DNA of 64,000 nucleotides, from the NCBI RefSeq assembly GCF_023149035.1, contig NZ_JAHXMY010000002.1, forward strand, positions 1 through 64,000, given 5' to 3'. This document shows positions 18,331 to 26,275 of the stretch, piece after piece. The notes beneath the pieces were generated by a model. That model made no database searches and had not been told where the DNA came from. It saw nothing but the letters and a program-made list of their open reading frames with translations. The stretch is from Microbacterium sp. EYE_78 (lineage in GTDB: Bacteria > Actinomycetota > Actinomycetes > Actinomycetales > Microbacteriaceae). The number at the start of each line of letters is the position of its first letter. The stretch's first letter is position 1. A program made the position numbers and the translations under genes.

Positions 18331-18633
18331 ATGACCGATGACGACGACAGATGGCTCGTCGTCGACGGGCGCCGCTGGCGCCGCACGGACCCTGCGTTGC
18401 CGTCGGATCTGGTCGAACCGCTGCTCTCGCACCTCGGGCGGGCACGGTCCGCCGTCGGCGCGGCCCGACGAGCCGGTGACGACGACGCCCTCGCCCAGGC
18501 TCGTCGCCGAGTCGGCATCGCCAAACGCGGTCTCGGTGAGCGTGGACCGTACTGGTGGGAGCGTCCCGAAGCCGAGCGGATCGATCAGGCGCGTTCCGCG
18601 CTCGCGGACCTCGACGAGTCCGGCGCGGCGTAG
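18331..18633 (+). CDS. Small conserved actinobacterial protein
   Basis: A 100-residue highly charged protein with WLVVDGRRWRRTDP at the start and a central Arg/Ala-rich helix. Similar small proteins in actinobacteria have been labelled 'biopolymer transporter Tol', a name the sequence does not support. It has no membrane helix or signal peptide. Its TAG stop (18631-18633) doubles as the start of the next gene's -10 box. Function unknown. Confidence 0.7.
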   Translation: MTDDDDRWLVVDGRRWRRTDPALPSDLVEPLLSHLGRARSAVGAARRAGDDDALAQARRRVGIAKRGLGERGPYWWERPEAERIDQARSALADLDESGAA

Positions 18634-18642
18634 CCTGAGCGG

Positions 18643-19272
18643 ATGACCGCCACGGACGCACGAACCGCCGTCGAGGTCGTCGACTGGCGCCGCCGGGTCT
18701 TCGCGCTCTATGCAGCCGTGCGGCAGGCCGACGATCCCCACGAAGCCCACGCGGTGTGGCGGGCCGAGCGCGACGACCTGTTCGCCCGGCATCCCTCGAG
18801 CCCCCTCCTGCCGGGTGCCCGCGAGGGGTTCGACGGACTCCCCGTCGCGGAGTACGACCCCGGGTGGAGGTTCGAGCTGCCGCTGCTCGACGCCGAGCCG
18901 GGTGGCTTCGAGTTCCCGACCGGCACCGACGGGGTCGTCCCCTTCGCACGCATCGGTCTCGTCGATGTGCCGGACGTCGGGACGCTCGACGTGTGGCGCC
19001 TCACCACCTACGGCGGCGGACTGTTCATCCCGGTGCGCGACGCACTCGCGGGCCGCGCCGACGGCACCTACGGCGGCGGCCGCTACCTGATCGACACGAT
19101 CAAGGGCGCCGATCTCGGGTCGGATGCCGCCCGCGGCACGATCGTGCTGGACTTCAACTTCGCGTACAACCCCTCCTGCGCGTACGACCCCGCGTGGGCC
19201 TGCCCGCTGGCGCAACCGGGGAACGTCGTCACGGTCGACGTTCCGGTGGGGGAGCGGTACCCCGGGGTGTGA
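18643..19272 (+). CDS. DUF1684 family protein
   Basis: A 209-residue soluble protein matching DUF1684: an N-terminal WRRRVFALYAAVR helix, then R..DDLFARHPSSPL and a beta-rich core. The C-terminal half has the family signature GGGRYLIDTIKGAD, LDFNFAYNPSCAYDP and the final CPLAQPGN. The family has no established function. The start is ATG 18643, six bases after TAGCCT (18631-18636), which overlaps the preceding stop, so it is probably leaderless. Confidence 0.85.
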   Translation: MTATDARTAVEVVDWRRRVFALYAAVRQADDPHEAHAVWRAERDDLFARHPSSPLLPGAREGFDGLPVAEYDPGWRFELPLLDAEPGGFEFPTGTDGVVPFARIGLVDVPDVGTLDVWRLTTYGGGLFIPVRDALAGRADGTYGGGRYLIDTIKGADLGSDAARGTIVLDFNFAYNPSCAYDPAWACPLAQPGNVVTVDVPVGERYPGV

Positions 19273-19295
19273 CCGCTGCGGCCGAGCCGCTTCCG

Positions 19296-19367
19296 ACGCG
19301 ACGGCGGGAGTCGAACCCGCTGCACATCCGGTATGACCCGGTGCCCGGAACCACCCGGACCGTCGCG
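19296..19367 (-). tRNA. Degenerate tRNA-like element (CAT anticodon?)
   Basis: On the minus strand a 7-bp acceptor stem CGCGACG/CGTCGCG encloses a perfect T arm, GCGGG-TTCGACT-CCCGC (the GGTTCGANTCC B-box), and a 4-bp D stem CCGG/CCGG. The anticodon arm is abnormal: CCGG/CCGG closes a 6-nt loop GTCATA that would present CAT, and a 7-nt loop cannot be paired. The total is only about 72 nt, position 8 is G, and CCA is not encoded. It may be a tRNA pseudogene or a tRNA-derived element rather than a working tRNA-Met. Confidence 0.4.
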
Positions 19368-19447
19368 ATGACCTCACGCTAACCCGTCGGTCCGACAACC
19401 GCACTCGTCGCGTCACGAGGTGACCCGGTGTGTCGCGACATGACGGA

Positions 19448-20941
19448 TCAGCCGCCGTTCCCGTTGCCCTTGTTCCCGGCCGAGTTCTTCGAACCGTTCT
19501 CCGACCGGTTCTCGGTGCCACGCGACGACCCCGGTTTCTGGGATGCCTGCTGCTCGGCCTTGGCCGCGTCTTTCGCGGACTTCTCCTGTGCCTTGGCGGC
19601 GTCTTTCGCGGCCTTCGCCGCCGCCTTCGCGTCCGCGTCGTCTGAGGTCGACGCCGGGCGCTGCTCCACGTCGGTGGTGTCGGACGCCGGCACCGGCGCG
19701 GGTTCCGGCTCGCCGGGCGCGTCATCGTCGACCGTGATCACCGCGGTGTCCGCGGAGTCGTCGACGAGTGTCTCGGCGGGAGCCGGCGAGGTCGGCCCGG
19801 TGACCGGGGTCAGGTCGCGCGACGGGAAGCCTCCGGTCAGGCCACCCGCCCAGAGGTACCCGCCGATGACCAAGACGGCCACCACCGCCGCCGCCGCGCC
19901 GCTCATCATCCACACGCGAGTCCGCCGGCTCCGCCTCCGGCGCGCACGGTCGCGCGTGCGCGGCACCTGGTGGACTTCGGTGGCGATGTCGGGCATCGTC
20001 GTCCTCTCCGCGGCGGCAGGTCCCGTGGATGGCGCGGCGACGATCGGCTGGGTCGCGACATCGACCATGGCTGACCGGTCCGCACCCATCGGGCGCACGA
20101 TGTCCGTCGGCAGGAGGAGGAGTCGATCCTCGACCTCGCGCGCCGTCGGGCGCTCGGCCGGGTCGCGGGCGATCATCGAGCGGATCAGCCCAGACCACTC
20201 CGGGCCGAGCCAGGCGGGGATCTCGGGGTCGTCGACGAGTCGCGCCATGACACGGCCGATCCCCGACGCCTCGGGGAAGGCGCGCGCGCCCGTCACGGTC
20301 TCGAGCAGGAGGAGCCCCAGCGCGTACACGTCCGCCGGGGGGCCGGCGGGGGCGCCGCGGACCTGCTCGGGCGCCAGGTAGGCGGCGGTCCCGATGACCG
20401 TCCCCGGGCTCGTGTGGCGCGTGCTGTCCGCGAGGTAGGCGACACCGAAGTCGGCGAGCTTCGCCCAGTAGCGTCGACCGGGGCGGGGGCTCGGCGCGAG
20501 CAGGACGTTCGACGGTTTCACGTCGCGGTGGACGATGCCGGCGCGATGGACGACGTCGAGCCCTGCGGCGAGCTCCGCCCCGATGGCGGCGACCTCAGCG
20601 GCATCCAACGGACCGTCCTGCAGCGCAGCCGCGAGCGACGGGCCCTCGACGAACTCCATCACCAGGTACTCCGGCTGCCCGGGGACGACCTTCGCGTCGA
20701 ACAGCGTGACGAGCGATGGGTGGTTCACGCCCGCGAGCAGCGACATCTCCGTGTGGGCCCGGGGCGGGATCGAGGGATGCTCCGCCTCTGTGCGCATGAT
20801 CTTCACGGCGACCGTTCGCCCGAGGATCGTGTCCTCGGCCCGGAACACGCGAGCCATACCGCCCTGCCCGATGCATTCCCCCAGCCGATAGCGACCGTCG
20901 AGCAATGCGGAGGTCGCTTCGCCGTCGGACGCTTCGGTCAC
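19448..20941 (-). CDS. Membrane serine/threonine protein kinase
   Basis: A 497-residue bacterial STPK of the PknB class. The glycine loop GQGGMA is at 25-30, Lys47 in VAVKI, the catalytic loop HRDVKPSN with Asp140, DFG at 164-166, and a DLTP-like activation region with HTSPGTVIGTAAYLAPEQ. A single membrane helix (about 345-370) precedes an outside tail rich in Glu, Lys and Ala that ends in Ser/Asn/Gly repeats; no PASTA domains are seen. The start is GTG 20941 with AGGAG five bases upstream; GTGs at 20959 and 20947 lack this. The substrate is unknown. Confidence 0.9.
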   Translation of the reverse strand: MTEASDGEATSALLDGRYRLGECIGQGGMARVFRAEDTILGRTVAVKIMRTEAEHPSIPPRAHTEMSLLAGVNHPSLVTLFDAKVVPGQPEYLVMEFVEGPSLAAALQDGPLDAAEVAAIGAELAAGLDVVHRAGIVHRDVKPSNVLLAPSPRPGRRYWAKLADFGVAYLADSTRHTSPGTVIGTAAYLAPEQVRGAPAGPPADVYALGLLLLETVTGARAFPEASGIGRVMARLVDDPEIPAWLGPEWSGLIRSMIARDPAERPTAREVEDRLLLLPTDIVRPMGADRSAMVDVATQPIVAAPSTGPAAAERTTMPDIATEVHQVPRTRDRARRRRSRRTRVWMMSGAAAAVVAVLVIGGYLWAGGLTGGFPSRDLTPVTGPTSPAPAETLVDDSADTAVITVDDDAPGEPEPAPVPASDTTDVEQRPASTSDDADAKAAAKAAKDAAKAQEKSAKDAAKAEQQASQKPGSSRGTENRSENGSKNSAGNKGNGNGG

Positions 20942-21166
20942 TGCCACTCCTGCCCTCACAGGCGGCGCGGACCGGGGTCTGCGGCGCCGGGATGCCGCGC
21001 GGGTATCGCGACAATGCCGACGATAATGCGCCCTGCGAATACCGCCTGGCGGCTTGACGCAAGCGGCATCAGGTGCAAGCCGAGCGGGTCACGCGGCGGC
21101 TAAGTCGTGCGCCAGGCGCGTGCAAGGGGGCGGCCCGCATCCGGGGTTGGTGGTTACCGTGACGTC

Positions 21167-22270
21167 ATGCCACGCACCACTCCGCGGCGGACGGCCGCGC
21201 AACTGGCTCTGGGAGTGCGACGAGCAGGCGGCGACGTCTTCACGACCCGTCGACTGCTCCTCGCGCTGAAGACAGCGGTCGCGGCGGGAATCGCCTGGTT
21301 CTTCGCGCCGCTCGTGCCCTTCGCCGACGCGGAGTACTCCTACTACGCGCCGCTCGGCGTGCTGGTCAGCATGTACCCGACCGTGGCCGACTCGGCGCGC
21401 GCCGGCATCCAATCGCTCATCGGACTCGCCGGCGGCATCGCCTTGGGGTTCGGCGGGCTTGCGATCGTCGCCGCCGGCGCCCCGGGCGTCGTCGCCGTCG
21501 GAGCCGTGGTCCTCGTGGGTGTGGCGGTCGGCGGCATCCGTGCCCTCGGAGCGGGGAGGGACTGGGTGGCGCTCGCCGGACTGTTCGTCCTGCTGCTGAG
21601 CAAGAACGATGCGGACGGCTTCTCCACCTCGTACCTGGCCACGATGGCATTCGGCGTCCTCGTCGGAGTCGTCGCGAATTACGTGCTGGTCCCGCCGCTG
21701 TACCTGCAGTCAGCTCGCGACCGGCTCTCGGAACTCCGCGCCGCGCTGACGACGGCGATGGATCGCGCCGCCGACTCCGTGGAGAAGGGGGAACCGGACG
21801 CGACGAGCCTGCGGACGGACGGTGACGCGCTCGCGGAGACCTCGATCGCCGTGGCGGCCGACGTCGACGAGGCGTCCAGATCGGAGCGGGCGAATCTGCG
21901 CGCGCGCGGCGTCGGGGGCGTCCACGACGAGAACGCGCAACGGTGGTGGGGTCTCGAGCGGATGACGTACCTGACGCGCGACCTGCTGGACGTCCTCTCG
22001 CAGCACGAGCGGCTCGACTCCCGCCATGGCGACGTGTCGCTCCTCGCACAGGCGATGCGGCGGGTCGCAGAGCTCATCGCGACTCCGCCGGGCGACGACG
22101 CCGTGCAGGACAGGATCGATGCGGCATGGAAAGCGATCGACGCCTACGCCGCCTCGCTGCCGTCCACCGACGATGTCGACGACACGCACGACCAGCCGGG
22201 TGTGTGGTTGGCCGCGACGCTGGGGCGGGTGACCGACATCTCGCGTCGCGTCTACGACGCGCTGGAGTGA
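21167..22270 (+). CDS. FUSC/aromatic acid exporter-like membrane protein
   Basis: A 367-residue protein with a cluster of about six hydrophobic helices in residues 25-180 and a soluble helical C-terminal half, the plan of bacterial FUSC/ArAE-type proteins. The exposed YYAPLGVLVSMYPT segment is typical. The start is ATG 21167, six bases after TACCGT (21155-21160), so it is probably leaderless. It is divergent from the kinase. Substrate unknown. Confidence 0.75.
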   Translation: MPRTTPRRTAAQLALGVRRAGGDVFTTRRLLLALKTAVAAGIAWFFAPLVPFADAEYSYYAPLGVLVSMYPTVADSARAGIQSLIGLAGGIALGFGGLAIVAAGAPGVVAVGAVVLVGVAVGGIRALGAGRDWVALAGLFVLLLSKNDADGFSTSYLATMAFGVLVGVVANYVLVPPLYLQSARDRLSELRAALTTAMDRAADSVEKGEPDATSLRTDGDALAETSIAVAADVDEASRSERANLRARGVGGVHDENAQRWWGLERMTYLTRDLLDVLSQHERLDSRHGDVSLLAQAMRRVAELIATPPGDDAVQDRIDAAWKAIDAYAASLPSTDDVDDTHDQPGVWLAATLGRVTDISRRVYDALE

Positions 22271-22313
22271 CGCCGGGTTGCGATTCACAGCCGGCGCGTA
22301 ACAAGGTGGAGGT

Positions 22314-23489
22314 GTGACGATCGACGTGACGGATGCGGCGGCTCGGGAACGCGAGCGACAAGAAGCCCTCGAGCGTCTCGATCTGCTCGACCAGCCCGCG
22401 GACGAGCGCGTCGATCGGGTGACCCGCCTCGCCCGGGAGGTCTTCGGCGTCCCGATGGTCAGTGTGACCCTGCTCGATGACGATCGACAGTGGCGGCTGT
22501 CGGAACAGGGATTCGAAGGCGAGCGCGAAGCGCCGCGAGCGGGATCGTTCTGCGGGGCCGCCGTCGCGAAGGGCTCCATGCTGATCGTCGAAGACGCGGC
22601 ATCCGATGAGGACTTCAGCACCAACCCGTTCGTCACAGGTGACCCGCACCTGAGATTCTACGCAGGACAACCGCTCGAGGCGCCGGGTGGGGAGCAGATC
22701 GGAACGCTCTGCATCCTCGACACCAAGCCACGCAGACTCACCGGCGCGCAGCGTGAGCTGTTGCAGGAGATGGCGCTCTGGGTGCAGACGGAGATCGCCC
22801 GCGGGCATGAGCTCGACCGGGCGGGCGAGGTGCAGAGAGCGCTGCTCCCGCGTCACACCCCTGCGGTGCCCGGTTTCACGCTCGCCGCCGATGCGCTGCC
22901 CGCCGGGCAGGTGATGGGGGACCTCTACGACTGGTACATCCACGACGGTCGGCTGCGGTTCACGCTGGCTGATGTGATGGGCAAAGGCATCGGTGCCGGG
23001 CTCATCGCTGCGGGCGTCCGCGCGTCGCTTCGGACCGCTCGCGAGCGCCCGCTGGTGGAGGCGGTCGGAGACCTCGATCGGCAGGTGTCGGAGGATCTCG
23101 CCGACATCCATATGTTCGTCACGGCGGTCATCGCCGAAGTGGACGCCGCCTCGGGTGAGGTCGAGCTCGTGGATGCGGGCCACTCCCTCGCGTTCATCGT
23201 GCGCTCGGACGACACGTGGGAGCCGATCCGGTCGACGGGTCTGCCGCTGGGGATGGGCATCGACGAGTCGCGGGAGTCGACGCGCGTCCGGTTGGGGCCG
23301 GGTGACGCGCTGCTGTGCTGCAGTGACGGCGTGCTCGACATCCTCGACGACGACGATCCGTTCGGTCAGGTGCTCCGCGCCCTCAGGCACGGTGGTCCTT
23401 CGGGAGCCGTCGCCGAGGGGATCGCGCTCGCCAAGGCGCGGAAGGCCCCCGACGATGTGACGCTGATGGTCGTCAGGAGGGATGCGTGA
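22314..23489 (+). CDS. GAF domain PP2C (RsbU/SpoIIE-like) phosphatase
   Basis: A 391-residue protein with a GAF domain (about 25-165, ending GTLCILDTKPR) and a SpoIIE/RsbU-type PP2C phosphatase (about 180-390). Metal-binding aspartates are in MGDLYDW, LADVMGKG, CCSDGVLDI and PDDVTLMVV. Such phosphatases reactivate STAS-domain antagonists by dephosphorylation. It is the first gene of a four-gene unit with a glycosyltransferase, a STAS protein and an RsbW-like kinase, so its substrate is very likely the STAS protein at 25483. The GAF domain would set the signal. The start is GTG 22314; the stop overlaps the next start by four bases. Confidence 0.88.
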   Translation: MTIDVTDAAARERERQEALERLDLLDQPADERVDRVTRLAREVFGVPMVSVTLLDDDRQWRLSEQGFEGEREAPRAGSFCGAAVAKGSMLIVEDAASDEDFSTNPFVTGDPHLRFYAGQPLEAPGGEQIGTLCILDTKPRRLTGAQRELLQEMALWVQTEIARGHELDRAGEVQRALLPRHTPAVPGFTLAADALPAGQVMGDLYDWYIHDGRLRFTLADVMGKGIGAGLIAAGVRASLRTARERPLVEAVGDLDRQVSEDLADIHMFVTAVIAEVDAASGEVELVDAGHSLAFIVRSDDTWEPIRSTGLPLGMGIDESRESTRVRLGPGDALLCCSDGVLDILDDDDPFGQVLRALRHGGPSGAVAEGIALAKARKAPDDVTLMVVRRDA

Positions 23490-25498
23490 CGACGCGGTTC
23501 CTCGTCATCAGGATCCTCGCGGTCCTGTCGGTGCTGCTCGGCCTGAACTACGTCGCGTGGCGATGGCTGGCCTCCGTCAACTGGGAGGCCTGGTGGATCG
23601 CGGTGCCGCTCGTGATCGCCGAGACCTACAGTCTCGTGGACACGGTCCTGTTCGCCGTGACCATGTGGCGCGCACGGGAGCGCCCGCGCCCCACAGCCGC
23701 GCCGCAAGGCACCGTCGACGTCTTCATCACCACGTACAACGAACCCATCGAAATGGTCATGGCCACCGCGCTCGCGGCGAAGCGCATCACCTACCCCCAC
23801 GAGACGTGGATCCTCGACGACGGGGCGCGGGCAGAACTCGAGCACGCTGCCCGCGATGCCGGTGTCGGGTACCTCACGCGCTCGGCGGACTGGGCGGACA
23901 AGCCGCGTCACGCGAAGGCGGGCAACCTCAACAACGCACTCATGCAGACGGAGGGCGAGTTCCTCCTGATCCTCGACGCCGACCAGGTGCCGGACCCGCT
24001 CATCCTCGAGCACACGCTCGGGTACTTCGCCGACGACTCCGCAGTGGCGCTCGTCCAGACCCCGCAATGGTTCGTCAACGTCGACGAGGCGGACCCGCTC
24101 GGGAGCCAGGCGCCCCTGTTCTACGGTCCGATCCAGCAGGGGAAAGACGGGTGGAACGCCGCCTTCTTCTGCGGGTCGAATGCCGTCCTCCGCCGCGACG
24201 CGCTCATGCAGCTCGGCATCATCGGCTACGTGCGTGATCTCGAGGGATCCGTGGGGTCAGCGCTGAAGACCGCCCATCGGATGCTGCGGCGCGCCGCTGC
24301 AGACCGAGGGCTGACACCGGGTGTGTCCGAGGAGATCGGTCGACTCGCGGCATCCGTGCAGCAGGCTCGGGCCGACCTCGCGCTGGGGGCTCCGATCGCC
24401 GAGCTGACCGCAGCCGTGCATGCCGAGGTGCAGTCCGCGTCGCGGCGCCTCGTCGAGGCCGACCTCGTCAACATTCGGGCGGACGTCGCGGAACTCGCGA
24501 ACCTCGCGGTGCAGCGCGACGCCGAGATGGATGCGTACGTGGTGGACGAGGAGGCCCTGGAGTCGCTCTCCGTGCGGGAGCTGTCCCCGCTCGCGACCAT
24601 CGGCGCGGTCGATGCGCTGATGGACGCCGTACGCGTGGATCGTCCCGGTGAGGCCCAGCCGCTGCAGCCGCTCGCCACGATCTCGGTCACAGAGGACATG
24701 GCGACGGCGATGCAGCTGCACGCCCTCGGCTGGAAGAGCGTCTATCACCACGAGATCCTCGCCCGCGGCCTCGCCCCGGAGGATCTGCGCACCATGTTGA
24801 AGCAGCGACTGCGGTGGGCACAAGGAACGATGCAGGTGCTGCTGCGAGACAATCCGCTCGCGAAGAAGGGGCTCACCGCGGGGCAGCGGCTGATGTACTT
24901 CGGGACGATGTGGAGCTACCTCAGCGGGTTCGCCGCCGTCATCTACCTCGCTGCACCCGTGATCTACCTGCTGCTCGGCGTCTTGCCCGTCACCGCCTGG
25001 TCGGTCGACTTCTTCGCCCGGTTCCTGCCCTACTTCATCGTCAACCAGATCCTGTTCATCGTGGTCGCGAAGGGGATCCGGACGTGGCGAGGTCAGCAGT
25101 ACTCCCTTGCGCTGTTCCCGGTGTGGATCGCCGCCTGCGTCACGGCGTTCGCGAACGTCGTGCTCGGGAGATCTCTGAATTTCGTCGTCACCCGAAAGGA
25201 CGGCCGGGCCGCCGGCGGGCCGCCGTGGCGCGAGATCTGGCCGCAACTCACGGCGATGGTGCTGCTCGCCATCGCGGTCGTCGTGGGAATCGGACGCGTC
25301 GTCGTCGGGACGGCAGACGGCACCGGAACGCTCGTCAACACCGTCTGGGTCGCCTACGACCTCGTCGTGCTCAGCGTCCTCATCCAGGCAGCCCGGTATC
25401 AGGGGTATCAGCCGCCCGGGGAATCGCCTGCGATTCCGGCATCCCGTGAGCAATCGTCAGCCTCCGAAGAGAAGGAGCCCCCGTGGACATCACCGTGA
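23486..25498 (+). CDS. BcsA-like processive glycosyltransferase with helical insert
   Basis: A 670-residue family-2 glycosyltransferase resembling cellulose synthase catalytic subunits. Two membrane helices lie near residues 10-65; then come DDG (about 112), the DAD motif at 164-166, the TED acid motif near 401-403 and QRLRW at 440-444. Four or five C-terminal membrane helices form the export channel. Between GSNAVLRR (about 230) and ATISVTED (about 397) is an insert of roughly 130 residues, mostly Ala/Glu/Arg-rich helix, where BcsA-like enzymes normally have about 20 residues. It may be a regulatory arm. No PilZ domain is seen. GTG 23486 overlaps the phosphatase stop. The polymer made is unknown. 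Confidence 0.85.
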   Translation: MTTRFLVIRILAVLSVLLGLNYVAWRWLASVNWEAWWIAVPLVIAETYSLVDTVLFAVTMWRARERPRPTAAPQGTVDVFITTYNEPIEMVMATALAAKRITYPHETWILDDGARAELEHAARDAGVGYLTRSADWADKPRHAKAGNLNNALMQTEGEFLLILDADQVPDPLILEHTLGYFADDSAVALVQTPQWFVNVDEADPLGSQAPLFYGPIQQGKDGWNAAFFCGSNAVLRRDALMQLGIIGYVRDLEGSVGSALKTAHRMLRRAAADRGLTPGVSEEIGRLAASVQQARADLALGAPIAELTAAVHAEVQSASRRLVEADLVNIRADVAELANLAVQRDAEMDAYVVDEEALESLSVRELSPLATIGAVDALMDAVRVDRPGEAQPLQPLATISVTEDMATAMQLHALGWKSVYHHEILARGLAPEDLRTMLKQRLRWAQGTMQVLLRDNPLAKKGLTAGQRLMYFGTMWSYLSGFAAVIYLAAPVIYLLLGVLPVTAWSVDFFARFLPYFIVNQILFIVVAKGIRTWRGQQYSLALFPVWIAACVTAFANVVLGRSLNFVVTRKDGRAAGGPPWREIWPQLTAMVLLAIAVVVGIGRVVVGTADGTGTLVNTVWVAYDLVVLSVLIQAARYQGYQPPGESPAIPASREQSSASEEKEPPWTSP

Positions 25499-25815
25499 AT
25501 CCCGGAGACGGGCACGCAGTCGTGACCGTCACCGGCCGCCTCACCGCGCCGGGCGTCGCGCGGTTCCGCGGCGCCGTCGACGATGCGATCGCCGCCTCGG
25601 GCGCGCGGGTCGTCGTGGATCTCTCGCGCACCGACTTCATCGACTCGTCCGGAATCGGTGCGTTGATCGGAGGGCTCAAGGCGGCGCGACTCGCCGACGG
25701 CGACCTTCGGATCGCAGCGGTCCCCGAGGGTGTCGCGCGCGTCCTCAGACTCACCAACCTCGACCGCGTCCTCCGCGCGTACCCGAACGCGGAAGCCGCG
25801 TTCGATGAGCGCTGA
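25483..25815 (+). CDS. STAS domain anti-anti-sigma-like protein
   Basis: A 110-residue single STAS domain like SpoIIAA/RsbV. The phospho-acceptor loop FIDSSGIGAL contains Ser55/Ser56. In the classical switch the unphosphorylated form binds the kinase and frees its client. The start is GTG 25483, inside the glycosyltransferase gene, so the two overlap by 16 bases; GAGAAGG about 9 bases upstream can serve as ribosome site. It overlaps the RsbW-like gene at its 3' end. No sigma factor gene is in the operon. Confidence 0.88.
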   Translation: MDITVNPGDGHAVVTVTGRLTAPGVARFRGAVDDAIAASGARVVVDLSRTDFIDSSGIGALIGGLKAARLADGDLRIAAVPEGVARVLRLTNLDRVLRAYPNAEAAFDER

Positions 25816-26224
25816 GTCGGCGTTCCGGGAGGTCGTGGGCCGAGCGGACCTCGCGCTCATCGACGCCGTGCACGATGCGTTGGAGGGTCTCTGGGTCGAC
25901 GTGCCGGACGTGTCCGACGAGGACCGGCTGCTCTTCGCGCTCGCCGTCAGCGAGGTGGCGACCAACGTCGTCGAACATGCCGCCGGTGACGTCCGGCCCA
26001 CCGTCTCCATCCGTCTCGCCGTCGACGCGGGAAGGCTCGTGGCGGTCATGTCCGACGACGCCGAGCCCGCACTGATTCGTCTGGGTGAGGTCGAGATGCC
26101 CGGGAGCGATGCTGAATCGGGCCGGGGGCTCGCGCTCGCACTGGCCGCGCTCGATGAACTGCGCCACGAGGCAGACGACGGCAACACCTGGGTACTGCGC
26201 CGAGATCGACGCGCAACGAGCTGA
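25805..26224 (+). CDS. RsbW/SpoIIAB-like anti-sigma kinase
   Basis: A 139-residue GHKL ATPase domain of the RsbW type, with N-box SEVATNVVEHA and a glycine-rich GRGLALAL segment; the intervening G1 box reads SDDAEP, a degenerate form. It would phosphorylate the STAS protein upstream (11-base overlap, ATG 25805 inside the STAS gene). Its client could be a sigma factor encoded elsewhere or the glycosyltransferase of the same operon. Confidence 0.82.
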   Translation: MSAESAFREVVGRADLALIDAVHDALEGLWVDVPDVSDEDRLLFALAVSEVATNVVEHAAGDVRPTVSIRLAVDAGRLVAVMSDDAEPALIRLGEVEMPGSDAESGRGLALALAALDELRHEADDGNTWVLRRDRRATS

Positions 26225-26275
26225 CGGATCGCGCCGGGCTCGCGTGTCGGTGGTCGAACGTAGACTTGAGCGGAC

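Noticed and set aside
18331..18633. 'Biopolymer transporter Tol' label for the 100-residue protein
   Set aside because: No membrane helix, signal or TolB/TolR feature is present; the name appears to be a propagated misannotation.
17821..19725. A 634-residue minus-strand open frame
   Set aside because: Only its last 141 codons (lipoprotein from ATG 18246) look like protein; the rest runs antisense to the DUF1684 gene and other plus-strand genes and through the tRNA-like element.
19448..20941. Kinase as the dedicated regulator of the FHA proteins in the secretion locus
   Set aside because: Distance of more than 30 kb and no shared regulation; kept only as one candidate to test.
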